A stretch of 42,820 nucleotides of DNA from Candidatus Faecousia excrementigallinarum (GTDB lineage: Bacteria > Bacillota > Clostridia > Oscillospirales > Oscillospiraceae): the NCBI GenBank assembly GCA_018713285.1, contig DVFK01000112.1, positions 1-42,820 on the forward strand, in the 5' to 3' direction. Under the pieces are notes generated by a model that was not told the origin of the DNA, did no database searches, and saw only the letters and a program-made list of their open reading frames with translations. Positions 17,477 through 26,127 of this stretch are shown here, in pieces. Numbering within the stretch: the stretch's first letter is position 1; every line of letters starts with the position of its first letter. The translations under genes and the position numbers were made by a program.

Positions 17477-17609
17477 ATTTCTTTCCTCCAAATTCTCAGT
17501 ATGGTTTTTCCAAGGGTAAAGCTTAGCACGTTTCCGGAAAAACACAAGGATTATGCCGGATCGGAATATGATATTTGTATTTTGATATATGAGAAAGAAG
17601 GTGTACGTG

Positions 17610-18521
17610 ATGGATTTCAACACCCATCAGCTCCACTGCCTGGTGGAAATCGAGCGCACCCGCTCCGTGTCCCAGGCTGCGGCAAATCTGTATATGAGCC
17701 AGCCCAACCTGAGCCGGATTCTCCGGGAGACGGAGAACGCCGTGGGCTTTCCCATTTTCGAGCGCACCAGAAAAGGCGTCCGCCCCACCCAGAAGGGGGT
17801 GACCCTGCTGCGCCACGCCCGGAACATCCTCCGGGAGGCGGACTTCATCCAGGGAATGGGCCCCGCCGGGGAGAGTCCCAACCGGTTCCGGATCTGTCTG
17901 CCCCGGTCCTACCGCCACGCCCAGAATGTGGCCCGGTTTTTGCAGTCCCTGGGACCGGGGGAAAAGCTGGACGCCATGGTAAAGGAGTGCCACCCCCGGC
18001 AGGCACTGGAGCTGCTGGACAGCGGCAGCGCCGAGGTGGCGGTGATCCGGTTCAGCCTGGAGTACGGGGACTACTTCGCCGAGCAGATGGAGCAGCGTTC
18101 CATGACCATGAAGCCCCTGGGGCAGACGGAATATACGGTGGTGGTGAGCAGGAACAGTCCTTTGGCTTCCCGGCACCAGGTGTCCCGGGAGACTTTGTCC
18201 CACTACCGGGAAATCCGCCACCGGGATGTGTTCTACCCCCGGAACCTGCCCCAGGAGGGGAGCTTTCTCTATACCGTGGACAGGCTTGCCCAGATTCAGA
18301 TGCTCCATGGACTGCCGGATGCCTATATGTGGTGGGAGCCCCTGGAGGAGGGGGTGTGCAAAACCTTTGCCCTGACCCAGCTTTCCTGCCAGGAAGGGGG
18401 AACCCGGTATCAGGATGCTTTGGTATACAAGCCCCGGGGCCCCATGTCGGAGACGGAGCGCCGGTACCTCCGGTTCCTCCTGGAGCCGGAAAAGGGGGAA
18501 ACTGCCCCCCTTTTGGGTTGA
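17610..18521 (+). CDS. LysR-family transcriptional regulator
   Basis: N-terminal HTH LVEIERTRSVSQAAANLYMSQPNLSRILRETE. Confidence 0.9.
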   Translation: MDFNTHQLHCLVEIERTRSVSQAAANLYMSQPNLSRILRETENAVGFPIFERTRKGVRPTQKGVTLLRHARNILREADFIQGMGPAGESPNRFRICLPRSYRHAQNVARFLQSLGPGEKLDAMVKECHPRQALELLDSGSAEVAVIRFSLEYGDYFAEQMEQRSMTMKPLGQTEYTVVVSRNSPLASRHQVSRETLSHYREIRHRDVFYPRNLPQEGSFLYTVDRLAQIQMLHGLPDAYMWWEPLEEGVCKTFALTQLSCQEGGTRYQDALVYKPRGPMSETERRYLRFLLEPEKGETAPLLG

Positions 18522-18586
18522 CAATCCTTCTCAAATCTTTTAAGATGGTATTTGTGAATTTTTTATGAAAGAGAGAAGATTGACCC

Positions 18587-19996
18587 ATGCCTGAAAAATC
18601 TCCCCTGTCCTCCGAGGCTTTTACCTTTGAGGGCAAGCTGCCCCTCCGGCAGGCCATTCCCCTGGGCTTGCAGCACGTGCTGGCCATGTTCGTGGGAAAC
18701 CTCACCCCGCTGCTCATCATCACCAGCGCCTGCGGTCTGGTGGGGGGTGAATTTGCGGATTTGCAGATTAGCCTGCTGCAGAACGCCATGCTGGTAGCCG
18801 GACTTGTGACCCTTTTGCAGCTTTTTGCCATCGGACCCATCGGCGGCAAGGTGCCCATCATCATGGGTACTTCCTCCGGCTTCATCGGGGTGTTCCACTC
18901 CGTCACCGCTTCCATGGGTGGCGGCATCCTCGCCTACGGCGCCATTATGGGCGCTTCCATCATCGGCGGCCTGTTTGAGACGGTGCTGGGTGCATTCCTC
19001 AAGCCCCTGCGCCGGTTCTTCCCCAGCGTGGTCACCGGCACGGTGGTGCTGTCCATCGGCCTGAGCCTGATTGCCGTGGGCATCGGCTCCTTCGGCGGCG
19101 GCAGCGGCGCTGTGGACTACGGCTCCGTGGAAAATCTGCTGCTGGGCGTTTTCGTGCTGGTGGTGATTCTGGTCTGCAAGCACTGCCCCAATCGGTTTAT
19201 CAGCTCATCCTCCATCCTGGTGGGCATTATCGCCGGCTATTTTGCCGCCGGGCTCATGGGTCTGTTTCTCCCCACCACCGGCGTCACCGCCGAGGGCGTG
19301 ACCTACACCAAGGCCTGGGTGCTGGACTGGAGCAAGGTGGCAGAGGCCTCCTGGTTCGCCGTACCCCAGCTGATGCCGGTAAAGCCGGTGTTTGATATGC
19401 GGGCCATCGCCCCGGTGATGATTATGTTCATCGTCACCGCCGTGGAGACCGTGGGCGACATCTCCGGCGTGATGGTAGGGGGGCTTAACCGGGAAGCTAC
19501 CGACAAGGAGCTCTCCGGCGGCGTCATGTGTGACGGCCTGGGCTCCTCCTTTGCCGCCCTCTTTGGCGTGCTGCCCAACACCTCCTTCTCCCAGAACGTG
19601 GGCCTTGTGACCATGACCAAGGTGGTCAACCGCTTCGCCCTGGCTACCGGCGCCGTATTTCTGGTGCTGTGTGGCCTCATCCCCAAGCTGGGAGCATTGG
19701 TCTCCATGATGCCCCAGGCGGTACTGGGCGGCGCAGCGGTGATGATGTTCTCCTCCATCGTGATTTCCGGCATTCAGCTCATCACCAAGGAGCCCCTCAC
19801 CCCCCGGAACCTGTCCATCGTGTCTGTTGCCCTGGGTCTGGGCTACGGCATCGGTGCCAACCCCGGGGTGCTTGTCCAGGCTCCCCAGTTTGTGACCCTG
19901 ATTTTCGGCGGCAGCGGCATCGTCCCCGCAGCGCTGGTAGCTATTCTTCTGAATGTGCTGCTTCCCAAGGAGAAAAAGGTAGAGGAAAAGGTATAA
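18587..19996 (+). CDS. NCS2-family xanthine/uracil permease
   Basis: IPLGLQHVLAMFVGNLTPLLI, GVLPNTSFSQNVGLV, multiple TM. Confidence 0.92.
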   Translation: MPEKSPLSSEAFTFEGKLPLRQAIPLGLQHVLAMFVGNLTPLLIITSACGLVGGEFADLQISLLQNAMLVAGLVTLLQLFAIGPIGGKVPIIMGTSSGFIGVFHSVTASMGGGILAYGAIMGASIIGGLFETVLGAFLKPLRRFFPSVVTGTVVLSIGLSLIAVGIGSFGGGSGAVDYGSVENLLLGVFVLVVILVCKHCPNRFISSSSILVGIIAGYFAAGLMGLFLPTTGVTAEGVTYTKAWVLDWSKVAEASWFAVPQLMPVKPVFDMRAIAPVMIMFIVTAVETVGDISGVMVGGLNREATDKELSGGVMCDGLGSSFAALFGVLPNTSFSQNVGLVTMTKVVNRFALATGAVFLVLCGLIPKLGALVSMMPQAVLGGAAVMMFSSIVISGIQLITKEPLTPRNLSIVSVALGLGYGIGANPGVLVQAPQFVTLIFGGSGIVPAALVAILLNVLLPKEKKVEEKV

Positions 19997-20050
19997 TTTT
20001 CCTCTGGAAACAGGAAAAAGCGCCTGTTGCAAAACAAAGGCTAAAAAACC

Positions 20051-20092
20051 AGGGAGAACCCCCAAAAACCGGGGGTTCTCCCTCACTTTTTT
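20051..20092 (+). terminator. Intrinsic terminator of NCS2 permease gene
   Basis: AGGGAGAACCCCC-aaaaacc-GGGGGTTCTCCCT-cacTTTTTT. Confidence 0.9.
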
Positions 20093-20164
20093 GCCTCGTG
20101 GACGGAACCCTTCCGCTTCGCCGAAGCATAAGCCAATATACAAGTGCAAAAGCCGGAGAAAAAT

Positions 20165-20652
20165 AGCTCCCTCCGGGAGGGAGCTGTCACGGCGTTAGCC
20201 GTGACTGAGGGAGCCAGCGGGCGGTGCAGTTCCGGTTTGCTTATGGGGTGGTACTTGCTGGTGGGTATCGAAACCGTGAACTTCTTTCATTGGGTGCTAT
20301 CGTCAAATCGGCTTGTCCTGCCTGCCGGCGGCCTTCCTTTCTTGCTCCGGCAAGAAAGGAAGCAAAGAAGCCGGCTTAAGGGGGGAACAACTCGCTCCCG
20401 CTCGAATTGTTCCCCCCTTAAGGATCCCCCGGGTGGAACCATCCGGGATTGACCCTTCGCTTTGGTTCGGGTGCTGATTTTTAGTCCCTACCCCCGTTTT
20501 GGATTGTGTGTTTATGGGTTGCTTCTTTCCCACGCTGTCGATTGAAAGTCTGAAAAAGCCCGGTATCGCACCATAGAACGATACCGGGCGGGTCAGGGAA
20601 AGAACGATTCGCAGAAAGCTATCGTGCGAAATTGTCAGCGGCGACTCGCCGC
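20165..20652 (+). repeat. Composite repeat unit 1 (A - B - hairpin - C), about 488 bp
   Basis: Same order and sequence as 20653-21133. Confidence 0.8.
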
Positions 20653-21133
20653 AGCTCCCTCCGGGAGGGAGCTGTCACCGCAGGTGACTGAGGGAGCAAG
20701 CGGGCGGTGAAGTTCCGGTTTGATGAAGGGGCGGTACTTGCTGGTGGTTATCGTCACCCGGTTACAGCTTTTGGGTCTGTTATCCAATCAGCCTTCTGCA
20801 AGCGCTTGCCAGCGGGGCCTTACTTTCTTGCTCCGGCAAGAAAGTACGCAAAGAAGCCGGCTTAAGGGGAAAACAACTCACTCCCGTTCGGTGTTTCCCC
20901 TTAAGAATCCCCCCTAACCGTCGGTAGATTGACCCTTCGCTTGGGCTCGGGTGGTATGTTTTGGCTGCTGCCCCCGTTTTAGATTTGCGGAATTTTGGGG
21001 CGTTTTTATCCCACGCTGTCGATTGAGAGCACGAAAAAGCCCGGCATCGCACCATAGAACGATACCGGGCGCTGGAGGGGCAGTAACGATTTGCAGAAGA
21101 TTCCCGTGCGAAATTGGCTGCGGCCACTCGCCG
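20653..21133 (+). repeat. Composite repeat unit 2 (A - B - hairpin - C), about 481 bp
   Basis: Shared agctccctccgggagggagct, cttgctccggcaagaaag, ttgacccttcgctt, cccacgctgtcgattga, atcgcaccatagaacgataccgggc. Confidence 0.8.
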
Positions 21134-21134
21134 C

Positions 21135-21809
21135 CTACAGGACGTAGAAGAAGATGGAAAGAAACTGCAAGAGGCTTCCCAGGACTACGAAGATGTGGAA
21201 CACGCTGTGGAACCAGGGCCGTTTGGAGCCGATGCCGTAGAGGATGGCGCCTACCGTGTAGGAGATGCCCCCCAGAAGCAACAGTACAAAGCCGGGGGTG
21301 CCGATATACAGGGCGGTGATGCGCCAGAAGGGGAGGATGGCCCAGCCCATGCCGATGTAGCAAATCATGGAGAACACCCGGAACTTCCGCAGGTCGATGG
21401 CGGTGAGGGTGCAGGCGATGGCAGCCAGAACCCACTCCAACGCCAGGAGGCTCCACCCCAGGGCGGGATTTCTGGGGAGGAAGGCGCTGATGAGAATGGG
21501 GGTGTAGGTGCCGGCGATGAGGGCGTAGATGGTGCAGTGGTCAATGACCTGCATGACCTTCTTGCCCATGCCTGCGGGCAGACCGTGATACACACTGGAC
21601 ACGGTGTAAAGGGCGATGAGGGACAGCCCATAAATCAGCACCCCCAGAATGGGCAGGGGGGCATCACCAGGGACGGTGCGCACAAGCCCCAGCACCAGAG
21701 CCAGCACGCCGAAGCCGCCGCCTACAATGTGGGTGATCATATTCATCAGCTCCTCTCCCCGGGTGTAGTTGGGAAGAAGCCGCTGGGACAAGGGGATGCG
21801 TTTTGCCAT
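21135..21809 (-). CDS. trhA: Hemolysin III / TrhA (PAQR-type) membrane protein
   Basis: GEELMNMITHIVGG, SSVYHGLPAGMGKKVMQVIDHCTIYALIAGTYTP, FHSVFHIFVVLGSLLQF. Confidence 0.92.
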   Translation of the reverse strand: MAKRIPLSQRLLPNYTRGEELMNMITHIVGGGFGVLALVLGLVRTVPGDAPLPILGVLIYGLSLIALYTVSSVYHGLPAGMGKKVMQVIDHCTIYALIAGTYTPILISAFLPRNPALGWSLLALEWVLAAIACTLTAIDLRKFRVFSMICYIGMGWAILPFWRITALYIGTPGFVLLLLGGISYTVGAILYGIGSKRPWFHSVFHIFVVLGSLLQFLSIFFYVL

Positions 21810-22081
21810 AGGGGTTACCGCCTTTCAGGATTTGGAAATATTATACCCAAGAACTGCCCCGTTTGCACCCTCCCGGGGGTTTTTCCCTCTCTCCAGAGGG
21901 GATAGCCGCCTCTCCTGACAGTAGAGAAGGGGGAGAACTGGTCATTTTGCATAAAATCAGGCGGGTATTTTCGGCGCAGGCAAGGGATGTTCACAATAAG
22001 TTTCCATGATTTTCGGAGGGAACTGTGATATAATGTTAGTGGTAGCGGAAGCTGCCAATGATGCGCAAATAAGGAGCCGCT

Positions 22082-22498
22082 ATGAATAATAACATATTGT
22101 TTTTCCTGACACCGAAGGCCATGTGTTCCTTCGTTTATGACGATTTCACCATCCGCCAGGCGCTGGAACGGATGGAGACCGCAGGTTACGCCGCCCTTCC
22201 CATCCTGAACAAGCGGGGAGAGTATCGGGGCACGCTGACAGAGGGGGATCTTCTCTGGGCCCTGAAGAATATGTGCTACATGGATATGCGCCAGGCAGAG
22301 GCCCGGAAGATTATGGAGATCACCCGCCGGAAGGACAATGTGCCGGTGCGGGTACATACGGGGATGCACGAGCTCATCAGCCGGGCCAGCACCCAGAATT
22401 TTGTCCCGGTGGTGGACGACAAGGACGCCTTCATCGGCATCGTCACCAGAAGGGCGATTATGCAGTACTGCTACCAGCAGCTTTTCCCGGAAGACTGA
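22082..22498 (+). CDS. CBS domain-containing protein
   Basis: tandem CBS: RQALERMETAGYAALPILNKRGEYRGTLTEGDLL .. ASTQNFVPVVDDKDAFIGIVTRRAIM. Confidence 0.85.
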   Translation: MNNNILFFLTPKAMCSFVYDDFTIRQALERMETAGYAALPILNKRGEYRGTLTEGDLLWALKNMCYMDMRQAEARKIMEITRRKDNVPVRVHTGMHELISRASTQNFVPVVDDKDAFIGIVTRRAIMQYCYQQLFPED

Positions 22499-22553
22499 AA
22501 ATATATACCAAGGGCTTGTTGTAAAGCGGAAGTTTGGAAAAGTAAGTAAAGAT

Positions 22554-22595
22554 GAGGGAGAGTCTCCAAAACCGGGGGTTCTCCCTCCTTTTTCC
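22554..22595 (+). terminator. Intrinsic terminator after CBS gene
   Basis: gagggaga...tctccctc-ctTTTT; same ccgggggttctccctc arm as 20051-20092. Confidence 0.75.
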
Positions 22596-22666
22596 AATTT
22601 CTATTTAGCTAAAACACGGAAAAATCCTTCTAAAAGCAAAAATTCCCATAAAACGCACCCGCCCAT

Positions 22667-22715
22667 AGCTCCCTCCGGGAGGGAGCTGGCACGCCGGAGG
22701 CGTGACTGAGGGAGC
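22667..22715 (+). repeat. Repeat family A copy
   Basis: agctccctccgggagggagctggcacgccggaggcgtgactgagggagc. Confidence 0.85.
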
Positions 22716-22823
22716 CTGCGGGCGGTAAGCTGTTGGTTTGCTTTTGTGTCGGCACTTGCCGCAGGTTCTCCATACCGCCGGGGAGGTACCCCCCTGTCCT
22801 TGGAATTGGATATTCGCCCGATG

Positions 22824-22880
22824 GCTCCCTCCGTCTTGGGGCTGCGCCCCAAGCCACCTCCCTCCCGGAGGGAGGTATTT
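22824..22880 (-). repeat. Repeat family A copy, inverted
   Basis: Near-identical to 1-58. Confidence 0.85.
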
Positions 22881-23037
22881 GCGGAAGCCTTCCGCATGGG
22901 AACAATACCGGATGGGTTCTGGGAATTGGGCGTAAATGTCTGGTGTAAAACTCTCATTTTGCATTGGAACCTTATTTGTGGTTGAAATACCCGGGGAAAT
23001 TTGATAAAATAGGTTAAATATGTGCAGGAGGGGAAAT

Positions 23038-23685
23038 ATGAACGACGAAAAGCTGAAAAAACAGCTGGGTGCCAATCTTGTGTCCTACCGTAAGCAGTTT
23101 CATCTGACCCAGGCTGCCCTGGCGGAGAAGCTGAATTATTCCGATAAAGCCATTTCCAAGTGGGAGCGGGGCGAGTCCATGCCGGACGTAATCACCCTGG
23201 TGCAGCTGAGCCAGCTGTTTGAGGTGACTGTGGACGACCTCCTCCGGGACCCGGAGGCGCTGCCGGAGGATGCCAATGTGGTGGAGCGCACTGTGGACAA
23301 GGTCATCACCAAAACCATGAAGCGAAAGGCGGACAAGGGCATTATCTGTATGCTGTGCTCCCTGCTTGTGTGGTTTGTGGCGCTTTTGTTTTTTGTGGTG
23401 ATTTCCTCCATCGGCTACCCCAACAGCTGGGTTTCCTTTTTTTATGCCGTTCCGGTGAACGCCATTGTGCTTCTGAGCCTGCGCTCAGCCTGGCGGGATT
23501 TTCGCCGGAACGAGTGGTACATCTCTGTCATCATGTGGGGCACTTTGCTTAGCATCTTTGTGAGCCTTTTGATTTTCCTTCACTGGAACACCTGGAAGGT
23601 ATTTTTGCTGGGCATCCCCGGCCAGGCGGCAATCTTTTTGTGGTTCCGGATGTACCGTCCCCGGGAGGAGGCAGCCAATGGATAA
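23038..23685 (+). CDS. XRE-family HTH regulator with C-terminal membrane domain
   Basis: LGANLVSYRKQFHLTQAALAEKLNYSDKAISKWERGESMPDVITLVQLSQLFEVTVDDLL; TM segments; AGGAGGGG RBS. Confidence 0.9.
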   Translation: MNDEKLKKQLGANLVSYRKQFHLTQAALAEKLNYSDKAISKWERGESMPDVITLVQLSQLFEVTVDDLLRDPEALPEDANVVERTVDKVITKTMKRKADKGIICMLCSLLVWFVALLFFVVISSIGYPNSWVSFFYAVPVNAIVLLSLRSAWRDFRRNEWYISVIMWGTLLSIFVSLLIFLHWNTWKVFLLGIPGQAAIFLWFRMYRPREEAANG

Positions 23686-24211
23686 AAAGCAGCTAAGAAA
23701 AGAAATCCGGGAGAAGAAACGGGCCATGACCCCGGAGGAAATCCGGGAAAAGAGCCGGATTCTCATGGAAAAACTCATAAATACGGAGCAATATCGGAAA
23801 GCCCATACCCTCTACGGCTACCTGTCCTACAACCAGGAGGTGCAGACCCTGCCCATTCTGGCAAAGGCCCTGGCAGAGGGTAAGCGGGTCGCCGTCCCCA
23901 AGGTCTACGGGGAGGAAATGCGCTTTTTGTACCTGGAGGATTTAAGCCAGGTGGCCCCGGGCTACGGGGGAATCCCGGAGCCTGTTGCCGATTCCCCGGT
24001 GGCGGAGGACCCTCACGCCCTGGTGCTCATGCCCGGTCTGGCCTTTGACCGGGAGGGACACCGGATTGGCTACGGCGGGGGGTTTTACGACCGGTTTCTG
24101 GCAAAGGAGCCGGAGCACCCCACGGTGGCTCTGTGCTATGAATTTCAGATGGTGGAGAACCTGCCGGTGGAGGAATTTGACGTGCCGGTGGATCTGGTGC
24201 TCTGCCCATAA
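23678..24211 (+). CDS. 5-formyltetrahydrofolate cyclo-ligase
   Basis: KKQLRKEIREKKRAM.., VLMPGLAFDREGHRIGYGGGFYDRFL. Confidence 0.95.
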   Translation: MDKKQLRKEIREKKRAMTPEEIREKSRILMEKLINTEQYRKAHTLYGYLSYNQEVQTLPILAKALAEGKRVAVPKVYGEEMRFLYLEDLSQVAPGYGGIPEPVADSPVAEDPHALVLMPGLAFDREGHRIGYGGGFYDRFLAKEPEHPTVALCYEFQMVENLPVEEFDVPVDLVLCP

Positions 24212-24226
24212 ATGAAGGAGAAAGAC

Positions 24227-24796
24227 ATGGAATATGTGGCAGTAATTGTGGTGATGGCGGTGGTGTTCGGCGGCTGCTATCTGGTGGACAAGGGCTTTAC
24301 CCGGGTGTTCCGGAATCAGCAGCAGCACCACTCCGGCCTTGCGGTGCGGCTGAATAAGCGGTACGGCTCCTTCGGGCTGATTCTGGCGGTGCTGGGACTG
24401 GCGGCGATTTTCTCAGGGCTTACCAACGGCTGGATTCTCATTGCCGGCGGCAGTATCATTCTGGTGGTGGGCATTGCCCTGGTGGTGTACTACATGACCT
24501 TCGGGGTGTTTTACGACCAGGAGACCTTTCTTGTCACCACCTTCGGAAAGCGGAGCACCGTTTACCGTTACGGTCAGATTACCGGGCAGCAGCTTTACAA
24601 CGCCTCCGGGAATCTGCTCATTGAGCTGTATATGGACGACGGCCGGACGGTGCAGCTCCAGGCGGCTATGACCGGGGTGTACCCCTTCCTGGACAAGGCC
24701 TTCGCCAAGTGGCTGGAGCAGACCGGAAGACGCCAGGAGGAATGTGATTTTTATAAGCCTGACCAGCATTGCTGGTTCCCCCCCATGGGAGGCTGA
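24227..24796 (+). CDS. Hypothetical membrane protein
   Basis: AAGGAG RBS then ATG 24227; two TM segments; between co-directional genes. Confidence 0.7.
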   Translation: MEYVAVIVVMAVVFGGCYLVDKGFTRVFRNQQQHHSGLAVRLNKRYGSFGLILAVLGLAAIFSGLTNGWILIAGGSIILVVGIALVVYYMTFGVFYDQETFLVTTFGKRSTVYRYGQITGQQLYNASGNLLIELYMDDGRTVQLQAAMTGVYPFLDKAFAKWLEQTGRRQEECDFYKPDQHCWFPPMGG

Positions 24797-24799
24797 GCC

Positions 24800-25432
24800 A
24801 TGCACATTCCATCCACTGCCACCAGCCAGCTTGCGCTTCTTCCCTTCCGGGAGGCTCTGGAAGCCGCAAACCGGGAAAACCCGGAGTACGATGTAAGCCA
24901 ATGGCTGTATGTGCCCAATTTTTACACAGAATACCGTTACATACTGGGAACCCGGGGGAAAAATCCCCTGATTTGTGTGGGCATCAACCCCTCCACCGCC
25001 CAGCCGGGGCGACTGGACAACACCTTAAAATCCGTGGAGCGGATTGCCCTGGGAAACGGCTACGACAGCTTCATCATGTTCAATGTCTACGCCCAGCGAG
25101 CCACCGACCCGGACACCATGGAAAAGGTGTGCAACCCCCAGCTGCACCGGGAGAACCTGCAGGCCTTTTCCTATGTGCTGTCCATCTCCGAGCAGCCGGG
25201 CATCTGGGCGGCCTGGGGCACCATCATCGAGAAGCGGGACTACCTGTCCCAGTGCCTGGAGGATTTGCTGGCGGTGGGGGAGGCTCACGGGGCAAAATGG
25301 TACAGCGCCGGAAAGCGGAGCAAGGCAGGACACCCCCACCATCCTTTGTACCTGCCCCAAAACGCCCTTTTGGAGCCTTTTGATGTGGCGGATTATCTTA
25401 CTACCCTGCATAACAGGGAAGGGAGGAAATAA
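24800..25432 (+). CDS. DUF1643 domain protein
   Basis: NPLICVGINPSTAQPGRLDNTLKSVERIALGNGYDSFIMFNVYAQRATDP. Confidence 0.85.
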   Translation: MHIPSTATSQLALLPFREALEAANRENPEYDVSQWLYVPNFYTEYRYILGTRGKNPLICVGINPSTAQPGRLDNTLKSVERIALGNGYDSFIMFNVYAQRATDPDTMEKVCNPQLHRENLQAFSYVLSISEQPGIWAAWGTIIEKRDYLSQCLEDLLAVGEAHGAKWYSAGKRSKAGHPHHPLYLPQNALLEPFDVADYLTTLHNREGRK

Positions 25433-25434
25433 CC

Positions 25435-25953
25435 ATGAAATTGCTCATTGCTTCCGACATCCACGGCTCTGCCTACTGGTGCCGGAAGCTGCTGGAAGTT
25501 TATGAGAGGGAAAAGCCCCATAAGCTGGTGCTTCTGGGGGACATCCTCTACCACGGCCCCCGGAACGACCTGCCCCGGGAGTACGCCCCCAAGGCGGTCA
25601 TCGCCCTGCTGTCCCCGCTGGCGGAGAAAATCCTCTGCGTCCGGGGCAACTGCGAGGCAGAGGTGGACCAGATGGTGCTGCCCTTTCCCTGCATGGCACC
25701 CTATTCCCAGCTGATGGTGGAGGACAGAACCTTCTACCTGACCCATGGCCACCATGAAAATCCCCAGAACCTTCCCCGGCTGAATCCGGGAGACCTGTTC
25801 CTCTACGGACACACCCACGTGAAGCAGGACTGTGCGGTGGAGGGGGTGCGGTGCCTGAATCCCGGCAGCGTGTCCATCCCCAAGGACGGCAGCCACAGCT
25901 GCCTGGTGTACGAAAACGGGGAATTTTCCTTCCGGATTTTGGAGGCAGACTGA
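25435..25953 (+). CDS. yfcE: YfcE-type phosphodiesterase (calcineurin-like)
   Basis: IASDIHGSAYWC, LLGDILYHGPRN, VRGNCEAEVD, LTHGHH, YGHTHVK, NPGSVSIPK. Confidence 0.93.
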   Translation: MKLLIASDIHGSAYWCRKLLEVYEREKPHKLVLLGDILYHGPRNDLPREYAPKAVIALLSPLAEKILCVRGNCEAEVDQMVLPFPCMAPYSQLMVEDRTFYLTHGHHENPQNLPRLNPGDLFLYGHTHVKQDCAVEGVRCLNPGSVSIPKDGSHSCLVYENGEFSFRILEAD

Positions 25954-26126
25954 TGGATAGTCTTTGCGATACCTGCTGGTACTACGACTACGACCAGGAG
26001 GAAGATGAATACTATTGTATGATGGAGCTGGACGAGGACGAGTTCTACCGGGCCTTTGTCCAACCCCAGGGCCGCTGCCCCTATTACCGACAGGGGGACG
26101 ATTACACTTTGGCAAGGAGACAGTGA
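25953..26126 (+). CDS. DUF6472-like small Cys-rich protein
   Basis: MDSLCDTCWYYDYDQEEDEYYCMMELDEDEFYRAF..CPYYRQGDDYTLARRQ; TGATG overlap. Confidence 0.7.
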   Translation: MDSLCDTCWYYDYDQEEDEYYCMMELDEDEFYRAFVQPQGRCPYYRQGDDYTLARRQ

Positions 26127-26127
26127 T

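Noticed and set aside
16448-18568. 706-aa plus-strand ORF across the Fe-ADH and LysR genes
   Set aside because: Low-complexity antisense or out-of-frame translation (Gly/His/Val-rich); both real genes on this span have strong family motifs.
20144-21319. Short ORFs inside the repeat block (102, 76, 65, 115, 180 aa)
   Set aside because: They translate the dispersed repeats and are not conserved in frame between copies.
20165-22880. CRISPR array
   Set aside because: The repeats are long, diverged, internally palindromic and in mixed orientation; there are no regular short repeats with unique spacers and no cas genes.
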